Assembly (NCBI GenBank): GCA_028689115.1
Contig: JAQTWV010000001.1
Location: 659,539 to 723,538, forward strand
DNA: 64,000 nt
Source of the DNA: Candidatus Altimarinota bacterium
Lineage (GTDB): Bacteria; Patescibacteriota; Gracilibacteria; BD1-5; UBA6164
Reading direction: 5' to 3'
Position 1 is the first letter of the stretch. Every line of letters starts with the position of its first letter. Both the position numbers and the translations under genes were made by a program. A model generated the notes under the pieces. That model worked only from the letters and a program-made list of their open reading frames with translations. It was not told where the DNA came from and searched no databases. Shown piece after piece: positions 55,723 through 64,000 of this stretch.

Positions 55723-57594
55723 TTAATTATTCACATATTTCTCTTTTGAAATATTATTATCTACTTCATTTCAATATTTTTCATAAATAGAGTAAAAATA
55801 ATTTACAAAATCTCTTAAAAACTCATTTTGTGGCATATAATAAAGTCATTCTTTTATTGTATATTTTTTCAAAAATACCATAGCATCTACCTTATTTAAA
55901 TATATGTTAATCAAATCAAGATAATGATTTAAATATGTTTCTTTTAAATATTCATAACTTTCATTAGTAAAATTAATTCATATTTTATTATCTATTATAG
56001 TAATAATCCTTGACTCTAATAGTATTTGAAAATGAATTAATGCTTCACAATAATAAGTTTGGATTTCACCTACTTTTTTATATGCAAATAATCAAATAGT
56101 TCTAACAATATGGTCTATAATTAGTTTTTTACTTAACTCAAAATCATCATTTTTTCACATAAAATAAGCAACTAATCCTCAAGTCGTAGCCTTGAACTCT
56201 TCTATACTTTTAAAAACTCAAGTTTCTTTATTCATAATTGTCTCTGTATCTAAATCTAGCCATAAATTATGACCAAATTCATGACCAAGTGTTTCTATAT
56301 CATAAACTTTATAAAAGTTTTTAGAATCTGAAAATAAAAAATTTCTATAATCATCTAATAATTTTTCATCAAAAATAATACTTGATAATTTCATAAAAGG
56401 ATTACTTCTTTTATTTTCTAAAACCATTTCTGGAAATGCAAAGATTTTTTTACCACATTTATCAGAAATAACATCATCATTTGGTACAACTTGAGCCGAA
56501 TTCAATCAAGTTAATTGACTACTATAATTCAAAACAGGACTAGAAATATATAATTGTACTCTTTTTATATTAGATAAAGAATATTTATAACTTTTTTCAT
56601 ATTTTGTCTTCCCTAATTCATCAAATATATTTTCATACATATTTAAAATATCATTTTCAACTACACTTTCAAAAACTTCATTTTTTATTCTTAAATCCCA
56701 TTCTGGAGCTACTGCTTTTCTATATTTATCTTCATAAAATTCCAAAGGATGACTTATTTGAAAAGGTGTTTTAATTTGCATCCAAGCTTCATCAACAAGA
56801 GACCATTTAAAAACTAGATTATTTACATTTTTTTCTAAAAATGCATTTTTAATTGCATTTAAATAATCTATATAATATTTCTTAGAATTATAAATTTCAT
56901 CTTCTAATAATTCTAAGTTAGAAATAAAAATATCAAGAGAATCTATGATTTGGTTTATTTCAAAATCAAATACTTCTAAGTAACTTTTTGATTTTAATTC
57001 TGAGTTTTCATCATAAACTAAAGCACTGTAACTTCTATCAGCAATTTCACCAAAATGTCACAAATCAAAAAGATTATTTTCATTTAAAAAATCCATTATC
57101 TTGTCACTATCACTATCAAATTTCTTTTCTAAATCTCTATTTATTCAATTAATTATATGATTTCTCCAAGGTAAGAAAAAAGAGTTAAATGCTTTTCAAA
57201 CAAGATGAACTCACTTAAATACATCTAAATAAAAAGGTGTTAATAAATTATTTTTTTCTACAAATCATATCAAATCATTTTGAATTTCCATGTGAAAATC
57301 ACAAGTATACTCATAAGATAAATCCAGTATTTCATCTATTTTTTCTTGAGAAAACTTGTTTTTTTCCATATATAAAACAAGTGAATTTTCTCTTAAATCA
57401 ATTAGTCTGAAATAAGCACAAAGTCTAGTTTCTTCAGTGTTTTCTAATCAAATATAATCCAAAAATTCTTCTAATATAACTCTATTTTCATCTTTATTTA
57501 CTACTCCTGAATATATATCTTTTAGTAATAAGTTTACCTCTTTATAATAATTAATTATTAATTTTAGATTATTTTCCAATGTTTGTTTTTCCAT
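55723..57594 (-). CDS. Zinc metallopeptidase (HExxH, M49-like)
   Basis: 623 residues, no signal peptide. The zinc motif IETLGHEFGHNLWLDL lies near residue 440, and about 30 residues later comes SIEEFKATTGGLVAYF. The pair HExxH ... EExKA recalls dipeptidyl-peptidase III (M49), where the second motif supplies the third zinc ligand; M3-type oligopeptidases are the alternative. The N-terminal 300 residues are helical. Probably a cytosolic peptidase that recycles peptides. Confidence 0.75.
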
Positions 57595-57650
57595 ATATTT
57601 GCTTAAATTTTATATCTTTAAATTAATATAATGATTTTTTAGAAAACAAA

Positions 57651-57680
57651 AAAAGAAAAACTAAAAATAGTTTTTCTTTT
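57651..57680. terminator. Intrinsic terminator
   Basis: aaaagaaaaacta / tagtttttctttt stem at the end of the 377-aa minus-strand gene. Confidence 0.75.
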
Positions 57681-58812
57681 AAAAAAATTTACCAAAAAAT
57701 CATTTTACCTTATCTTTTACATTAGAAAAAAATCACTTCTTTTCTTGCTTTTTTTCTTCTACATTATTTTTAGTTTGAGGAATAATATTTCAATTTAAAA
57801 TTGTAATATTTTGGTTATCATTTGTTCATTTCTTATGATCAATTAATGATAATTTATCATAATAATTTCAATTAAAATCATAGAATTTTATTTTTGTTCA
57901 ACGTACAAATTCAGATAAATCTGTAAATAAAACTCATTTTTTTGCTTTTAAATCTCATTTTTTTCTAAAATAAACTTCCATTCTTGTGTTATTTTTAACA
58001 CTTTTATATGTAGTAATTTTTGAAATCCTAAAAAAATCAAATTCAGGAGAATATACATCTATAAATTCATTTTGTGACAAATATATAGCATCATTTGCAG
58101 CACTTGATCCAAAAGTTTTTCTCAAATCAAGAGAAAGTTTTGCTTTTTCTTCACGTGTTGTATTTGGATCATTTAATATATTTCTAATTCATTGTATATG
58201 TGACAAAGATATATTTTTATCTTTGATAAAAGTAGGAAGTGGTTCCTTTTTCATAGCCAATAAATCTTCTTTATAATTAGAATAATTTTCATCATTTGTA
58301 ATTACCGAAACTAGTGAATCAACCCTTTTTCTAACTCAATCTTGTTCTTTTAGTGTACGAAATTCTCAATCAGTTGAAGTTTGAAAATAATCAAGTAATT
58401 TTACCCTTCTTTTTTTATCTTCGATTTCCTTTTCACTTTCATTAAACATTTTTCTATATCATGAAATTCTCTTAACAAAATTACTAATAAAAGTAAAATC
58501 CAATAGATTTCCTTCAAATTTATCTATATTCTCAACGCTTGTAACTATATAATCTAGCTCTTGACTAAAAACTTCAATTATAAAATCTATATTTTCTCTA
58601 TTTCAAGTTCTTTTTAATGTATCTCTATAAGTTCTAGATTCTTGAATTATAGAAAATACTTCCTTATAAAATATATTGTTATTCTTTTGATTTTCTTTTA
58701 AGTTCATAAGCACATTAAAAAATCCTCATTCTAAAAAACGAAGTTTCTCTAATTTTTTTCAAAATTCAATATCCTCATCACTTTGAATATTTTTGTAAGA
58801 TATAGAGTTCAT
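57679..58812 (-). CDS. Hypothetical protein, 377 aa
   Basis: Large soluble, acidic-basic mixed protein. Helical first 220 residues, then a region with DLRKTFGSSAANDAIYLSQN and a beta-rich part (VYSPEFDFFRISKITTY ... VLFTDLSEFVRG). The C-terminal 45 residues are a Lys-rich linker ending KDKVKGFFGKFF, which looks like an amphipathic membrane-binding helix. No family recognised. Preceded by the MurF-like gene, 27 bases upstream, so likely in one operon with it. Confidence 0.6.
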
Positions 58813-58839
58813 AATCTATAAATTAATAATAATCCTAAC

Positions 58840-60093
58840 TTAATAATTTGACTTATTTTTCAACCAATAATCATCTTGTCTCACTAATTTTTTTGCATTT
58901 CTAGGATCAAGTAAGACTTGTTTTAAAGCCTCTTCTGTAAAGATAGTATTTTGGCTTCATTTAAACAATATGATATATTTTTTATTACTATTTTCTAAAT
59001 AATCTTTTAAAAATAATCAAGCATCACTTGCAAATTTGAAACTTCATAAATGCTCTCCAAAATTGTCTCTTGTCTCTTTTCAAATTGAAATTATTTTTCA
59101 GTATGCATTTAAATAATGATAAAGTCTTCTATGTTCTTGTCTAGACTTTACTCATAATTCTCTCATATCTCAAATTACAAACAATATATGATAATTTTTA
59201 AAAACACTATCTCTTAAATAAACTGTATTTTGTATCATTTTTAACATACTTGCAGGTCAAGCATTGTATGTAGAATCTATCAAAACACTATTTTTTATAC
59301 CATTAAATAAGCTAAATCTACCTGGTTGATTAACTAAATTTATATAAGTTCAAACTGGTAAATAATTTACTCAAAAATTCTTTAAAATACTTAATGCAAG
59401 CTCTAAATAAACAAAATTATCTTCTCACATTATATTGGTTTTGATAATAGAATTATCAATTTGTAAAAGTGATAATATCTTCTTATCTTCACAAATATAT
59501 TTATGTTTGTAAGCATTTTTTTTGTTAAAAAATTGATTTTCAACAAGCAATTTATCACTTATTTCATTTAAAAATTCATCTTGTTTATTTAAATATGCTT
59601 TAATTTTTGTATTTTTTATAAGTTTAATTTTTTCTTCTCAAATTTGTTTTTTTGAAGAGAAATTTGCTACATGTATAAAATCAAGTTTCGTAAATACACT
59701 ATAATCTGGTTTTACAATTTTTAATAAAAAATCCATATCATTAGGATGATCTACTCAATATTCCAAAAGTAAAACATCATATTCTTTTTTTCAAATAAAA
59801 GTTTTTTTAAGTAAGAAAAAAAATATTTTTATTAATGATAAAACTCCTGGGTCATATTTTTCTATTTTAAAAATAGAAAAAACAAGACCAAGTTCACTAT
59901 TAAAATTTTTAGGTGAAGTATATATTTTTCTCTCAGGTAAAAATTGATTTAAAACTTGAAAAATTATCATTCTACAGCTAGTTTTCCCTACACTTCAAGT
60001 AACTCAAATAACTATAGGTTTAGTTTTTCTTATATAGATTCTAGCTAAAAATGCATAGATATGATATATTATTTTTATTATAATTTTTTTCAT
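58840..60093 (-). CDS. MurF-like Mur ligase lacking the N-terminal domain
   Basis: 417 residues. ATP-binding VIGVTGSVGKTSCRMII begins at about residue 32; then LLLEYGVDHPNDMDFLL, HVANFSSKKQIGEEK-type helix, and the C-terminal domain SVLIDSTYNAGPASMLKMI (MurF signature DxYNAxPxSM) and VIGDMRELGVKSRQEH. MurF adds D-Ala-D-Ala to UDP-MurNAc-tripeptide. The about 80-100-residue UDP-substrate domain in front of the P-loop is missing, so the substrate may not be UDP-MurNAc. Alternative: another amide ligase of the family. Confidence 0.82.
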
Positions 60094-60163
60094 CTTCTTA
60101 TTATTTGATTATTATAATATTTATTGTATAAATAATATTTATTTTATAATAAAAATCAAATTT

Positions 60164-60847
60164 TTATTCATTTTCGCTCATAAGTTCCTCATAATTTATC
60201 CAAACTATTGCATCCAAATGTAATAAAGCTATATCTAAAACAATACTCAAATCTAAATAAAATTTATTTATATCAGTGTAATCTTCTTTGTATTTCTCAA
60301 ATAAGTTTGTAAGTCTAGAATCAATAGGTATAAAAATTTCCTTTGGATAAGGAATGAAAACATATATATTTCTAGCAATATATCCAAACATTTTCACTGC
60401 AAAAACGATAGTTTTTGCATCTTTTTTTTGATTCATAATATTTGCTAAAATATCTCTAAGTTCTAACATATGACTATAAAAATATTCTCATTTTCCAGAA
60501 AAATCTCTCAAAAAAAACTCCAATTTTTTAAGTCTATTTATCTTTGTATCAATAAATCTCTTATTATTTTTACTTTGTATCATAAAATCGCTCAATTCTC
60601 AAATGATATTATCAAAAGTTATTTCTTTATCTAAAAAATAACTACTAAATTCTTCCCAATAATTTTCTCATGTTCCAGATAATTGATAACAAATTATAGA
60701 ATTAGCAATAACCAAAGCCAAAGTTTCTTCTTTACTTTTATTATTTTCTATAAGCTTTTTCAAAGCTATAAATTGTCTATCAGTTTCCTCTAATTTAATT
60801 GCATCATTTAAAGTATATTTTTGTAATTTAGTGAGTAATTTTTGCAT
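60164..60847 (-). CDS. AGOG-like DNA glycosylase/lyase
   Basis: 227 residues. All-helical HhH-GPD-like protein. KTIVFAVKMFGYIARN (catalytic Lys region), IPIDSRLTNLFEKY, and the terminal ALLHLDAIVWINYEEL are signature blocks of the archaeal 8-oxoguanine glycosylase AGOG. It would remove oxidised guanine from DNA and cut the abasic site. This family is best known in archaea; catalytic Lys and Asp are kept. Confidence 0.78.
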
Positions 60848-60848
60848 A

Positions 60849-60893
60849 AAAAAAACTTATAAGATAATTGTAATTATCTTATAAGTTTTTTTT
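60849..60893. terminator. Very long bidirectional intrinsic terminator
   Basis: aaaaaaacttataagataatt-gt-aattatcttataagttttttt, a 20-bp perfect stem between the GIY-YIG gene and the AGOG-like gene. Confidence 0.9.
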
Positions 60894-60914
60894 GTTTTGT
60901 AAAATTGCAGTAAT

Positions 60915-61163
60915 TTATTTTTTTATTAATTCAAGTTTATGCTTTCTTTTCATTTTTTTTATTTCTAACTCTCTTTTTGTAGCATCACTTCTATTTTCAA
61001 AATTTTCAAAATAAAATAGTTCTACTGGCTTTCTTGCCAAAGTATACTTAGCTCAACCATTAATTTCTCAATTGTGTTGCTTTATTCTTCTTTCTAAATC
61101 TGTAGTTATTCAAGTATAAAGAGTTTCATCACTACATTTTAAAATATAAGTAAAATATGCCAT
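60915..61163 (-). CDS. GIY-YIG domain protein (YhbQ/UPF0213 type)
   Basis: 82 residues, a complete single GIY-YIG domain: YFTYILKCSDETLYTGIT, RRIKQHN, KYTLARKPVELFYFE and the Glu in ATKREIEIKK. Possible DNA nuclease of unknown role. Its start codon shares one base with the rsmE stop, so both are on one transcript. Confidence 0.93.
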
Positions 61164-61879
61164 TATCTATTTTGAATTATATAAAAACTAGTTACTATTC
61201 CTGTTGTTTCAGTTCTAAGAATCCTATTTCAAAGATGCACTTTTTTGAAAACTAGAATGTTCATTTTTTTAATTTCCTCTTCACTAAATCAACCTTCTGG
61301 TCATACAAAGATATTTATATTTTTATCATAAATAATTTTAATATCTTTTAAAGACAATGATTCTTCATTAACTGTATGAAAAACTATATTTTCATCATTT
61401 TTAATTAAAGAAAAATCTAGCTTATCTATAAAAACAAGTTCAGGTAGATAATTTCTTCCAGATTGTTCAATAGCTTCAATCATAATCTTATTTAACCTTT
61501 CAATCTTATTTTCACTTAAAAGTAGTTTTTGACTTCTATCACTTCTAAAAAATACAAAATTTTTGATTCAAACTTCAACTCATTTTTGAATAATATATTC
61601 TATCTTTTCCTGTTTATTTGGCATAGCTTGATATAGATTTAATCAAAATCAAATTTCAGAATTATTATTATTTCTTCAAATTTGTTCAAGCATTATATCT
61701 TTTTTATTTATTTGTTTAACTTGAAAAATATAATCATACTCATCAATTCAATCAAAAAAAATCACTTTTTCTCCAAGTTTAATTCTAAGTACCTTTGTAA
61801 GTTGATGAATGATATCTAAATCAGTCAAAACATACGTAAAATCTGTTGTATTTAAATCATTTATATAAAATCTTTGCAT
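61163..61879 (-). CDS. rsmE: 16S rRNA (uracil-1498-N3) methyltransferase
   Basis: 238 residues. MQRFYIND start (PUA-like domain), then the SPOUT knot with FVGPEGGFSEEEI and HLGNRILRTETTGIV, the RsmE signature. Modifies U1498 of 16S rRNA. The glycines of GPEGG are TGA in part. Overlaps the GIY-YIG gene by one base and follows an AI-2E-type gene 12 bases upstream. Confidence 0.95.
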
Positions 61880-61890
61880 ATTATAATTTG

Positions 61891-63027
61891 TTAATTTTTT
61901 TTCTTTTTAAACTTAATGTAATCTCTAACAAAAATTTGAATTATTGCTGATAATGGAACTGCCAATATTATTCATACAATTCATGCTGCACTTGCTCATA
62001 TAGCCATCATAAGTAATACCAAAAATGGTGATAAATCCATTGATTTGCTCATAATATAAGGTACCAATATGTTATTTTCACACCATTGAATAATCATATA
62101 TAATCATAAAATTATCAAAACAGTATTAAATCAAAGTAAAAAAGCAATAGCTAATGCTGGTAATAAAGCAAGTATTGGTCATAAATATGGTATAAATTCC
62201 ATAAGACCAGCAATTATTGCAAGTGTAAAATTACTTTCTAAATCAATTCCAAAAAAACTAAGTATTGTTAATGATATAAAAACTATAAAAAACATTATAA
62301 TCGCCAAAAAGAATTGTCATTTAAGCCATTCATACAAACTGTTTACTATTTTTACCTCTCTTGATTCTAGATATTTTGATATTTTTGATGGGATTATATC
62401 ATAAAAGAATTTTTTTATATTTTTTCTTTCTAATACCATAAAAAAGTTAAATATAAAAATCATAGCAATTTGAAATACCATATTTCAAACAGATAAAACA
62501 ATTCAAGTAGATGATGATGCAATGCTTCATAAATTACTAGCAATAAACTGGCTGATAGATGCAAAATTATTTTTTAATGCATTTAAAAGTGTATCTAAAT
62601 TTATATTTTCTAATAATGGAAGTATATATTTAAAAATTGTATCATTTAGTCCAAGTCATTCTATTCATCATAATTTATATGCTTGATCTAAAATTTCCAT
62701 TTTTTTACTTAAAAAATCTATAAGCAAAGATGTTTGTTCAACAAAAATTGGAATTATAGCAAAGAAACTTATAAGTAAAAACAATATAAAAAATAAATAT
62801 ATTATAAATATCCCCAATATATCTGGAATTTTTCTCTTATTCATTTTATTTAGAAAAGGACTAAATAAAATAAGTAAAAATGAAGCAAAAAATAATATCT
62901 TTAGGATATCTAATTGTAGGTATAAAAAACCTAGTATCGCTGAGATAGAAACAATTATTAAAAATTTAATACTAAATTTTATATAATCATTATTATTATC
63001 ATTTATAACTTTCTTTATTACATTCAT
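61891..63027 (-). CDS. AI-2E/UPF0118 family membrane protein (second copy)
   Basis: 378 residues with about eight membrane helices. IILSVGNMVFQIAMIFIF, IIAGLMEFIPYLGPILALLP and AIGASAAGIVGIILAVPLSAI are the conserved AI-2E family blocks. More distant from the copy at 37.4 kb than expected for a recent duplication. Starts ATG 63027 and is followed by rsmE in the same operon. Confidence 0.87.
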
Positions 63028-63072
63028 ATAAAATAATTAATGATAAGTATGTAAAGATTAATCAAAAACAAA

Positions 63073-63098
63073 AAAAAGACAATTTTATTGTCTTTTTT
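63073..63098. terminator. Intrinsic terminator
   Basis: aaaaaagacaat-ttt-attgtctttttt, just after the small basic gene on the minus strand. Confidence 0.8.
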
Positions 63099-63110
63099 GT
63101 AACATTTAAA

Positions 63111-63443
63111 TTATCTAGGCATTCAGTAAAAATCTAAACCTTTTGAATCAACCATAGATTTAGTTAAAAAATTTTTCTTTTTACCTTTTATAAAAAAACC
63201 TCTTTCATCAATAATTCCTTGTTCAATTAAAGTAGTAGGATTTTTATTACTTAATTTTTTCTTTGGGAAATTTTGTTTATTTTCAAAATAATGAGTTCTT
63301 TCTTTAAAAGATGTATTTTTTCTAGTTTGTGGATTTTCATTTCACATATACACTTGGTATGAAGCTTTTTTATTTTTAGCTTGTTTTCTTGATGCAGCTT
63401 GTTTTTTTACAATCCTAGATGTAAGTCCGTGACTATTCGACAT
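63111..63443 (-). CDS. Small basic protein, 110 aa
   Basis: MSNSHGLTSRIVKKQAASRKQAKNKK..., strongly basic, with repeated Lys/Asn-rich segments and no hydrophobic core; it looks like an RNA-binding or ribosome-associated protein. Family not recognised. Two TGA codons (YMGNENP and FYGMPR) must be read as glycine. Monocistronic with terminator. Confidence 0.65.
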
Positions 63444-63748
63444 AATTAATTATTAATCTTATAAAATTTAATAGTATTATAATAAAAAAAGTAGAAAACA
63501 CAAAGTAAAAAACATATTTATACTTTCTACTTTTTACTTTCTACACTTTTTATTTTTTATGTTTGTTTATTTAAAATTTGGAGCGGGGGACGAGGTTTGG
63601 CGCCCTTCGGGTCGGCCATCCGTTTTTATTGCTCTTATTCATCGCAATAAAATTTTTACTTCGTAAAAACCCTCCTTTCAAACCTCTAAAAATAATAATT
63701 ATTTTTGTAGAAATTTGAAGCTCTGTTATGTTTGTTGTGTTTTAAATT
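63444..63748. other. Intergenic region with duplicated tRNA end and GC-rich hairpin
   Basis: No ORF of note. Contains palindromic pieces (about 63513-63550), a copy of the tRNA-Gly(UCA) 3' end (63576-63599), and a GC-rich stretch with ggcgcccttcgggtcggcc that can fold on itself. Confidence 0.5.
63576..63599 (-). repeat. Duplicate of the 3' end of tRNA-Gly(UCA)
   Basis: The string from aaatttggagcggggg to gaggtttg is identical to the region at 63745-63768, covering CCA, acceptor strand and part of the T-arm plus some flank. The sequence then diverges completely. A partial tRNA copy 170 bases downstream of the intact gene. Confidence 0.85.
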
Positions 63749-63827
63749 TGGAGCGGGGGACGAGGTTTGAACTCGCACACCCAAGGGTTGAAGCCTTAGT
63801 ACACTCACTCTTTTATGTTACCCCCGC
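63749..63827 (-). tRNA. tRNA-Gly(UCA), reads UGA
   Basis: 79 bases with encoded CCA. Acceptor GCGGGGG/CCCCCGC with discriminator U, as in bacterial tRNA-Gly; anticodon stem UAAGG/CCUUG around loop CUUCAAC, giving anticodon UCA; variable loop of 5 bases; T-arm GCGAG/CUCGU. The short variable arm and 7-bp acceptor exclude selenocysteine tRNA. This is the adaptor that turns UGA into glycine. Confidence 0.9.
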
Positions 63828-63981
63828 AAATGCAATATTTAAGATACTTTTTATTTTTCAAGTCTTATTTGCAGGTGGTATTTTATAAAATATTTGTTTT
63901 TTTGCAAATTTTTTTTAAATTTTTTTTGTTTTTAACATTTTTATGATAAAATATAATTGTTATTCTTAATAAAAAAAGATT

Positions 63982-64000
63982 ATGTTTGAATTTGATTTTT
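63982..64000 (+). CDS. Start of a gene cut by the window edge
   Basis: ATG at 63982 followed by codons for FEFDF; an AT-rich promoter-like region with tataat lies about 30 bases upstream. Too short to identify. Confidence 0.35.

Noticed and set aside
63749-63827. tRNA with UCA anticodon as a selenocysteine tRNA
   Set aside because: Variable arm has only 5 bases, the acceptor stem is 7 bp and the discriminator is U, all against tRNA-Sec and for tRNA-Gly.

Overview
The window is AT-rich and reads coherently only if UGA is translated as glycine (genetic code 25). In-frame TGA falls where conserved families need glycine: the Walker A loop of the type III Res subunit, the FxGxG loop of its methyltransferase, the DxGxG box of a GHKL ATPase, and many sites in LepA, EngB and RsmE. 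A tRNA with anticodon UCA, glycine-type acceptor bases and a U discriminator lies at the right edge. This points to Absconditabacteria (SR1) or Gracilibacteria within the Candidate Phyla Radiation; the sequence alone does not separate the two. All gene coordinates here are given with TGA as sense, so many genes are much longer than in a standard-code translation.

Left flank (1-5.6 kb): a partial DEAD-box helicase, a CYTH protein, an MscS-like channel, small unknowns, a GNAT and an Mrr-type nuclease. One compact gene at 3.6 kb looks foreign: it is richer in G+C, has a clear Shine-Dalgarno, and appears to stop at TGA just before a strong terminator.

5.6-24.0 kb is an accessory island that looks like an integrated mobile element. 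It carries a GmrSD-like (DUF262/HNH) restriction protein, a type III restriction-modification cassette (mod and res) with a HEPN-motif gene and a membrane protein between the two subunits, a tight three-gene GHKL ATPase / STAS-like / PIN operon that I do not recognise as a described system, an ArdC antirestriction protein, a conserved recombination-type protein, a large nested hairpin, DUF1566 cargo with a 171-bp tandem duplication, a winged-helix protein, a tiny gene behind a palindromic operator, and a large serine recombinase whose ORF runs antisense through a tRNA-Trp gene.

24-29 kb is core: tsf, rpsB, rpsA, tRNA-His and a soluble histidine kinase / response regulator pair. 29-44 kb is rich in cell-surface functions: three large prepilin-like proteins with FGE/DUF1566-type C-termini (two made by a recent duplication), a prepilin peptidase and a sortase, together with lepA, engB, an AI-2E-type transporter, a NUDIX protein and a DUF1704-like metalloprotease gene broken by a TAA.

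44-64 kb holds housekeeping and envelope genes: RlmE, a hydrolase-VanY fusion, an SDR, a radical-SAM lyase carrying two in-frame palindromic repeats, a MITE-like repeat, a TIMP-like lipoprotein candidate, ClpB without its N-domain behind a CIRCE-like operator, Bcp, a Fur-family regulator with two Fur-like boxes, a zinc peptidase, a MurF-like ligase without its N-domain, an AGOG-like DNA glycosylase, GIY-YIG, RsmE, a second AI-2E-type transporter and tRNA-Gly(UCA). Intrinsic terminators are abundant and clear; Shine-Dalgarno sequences are mostly absent.
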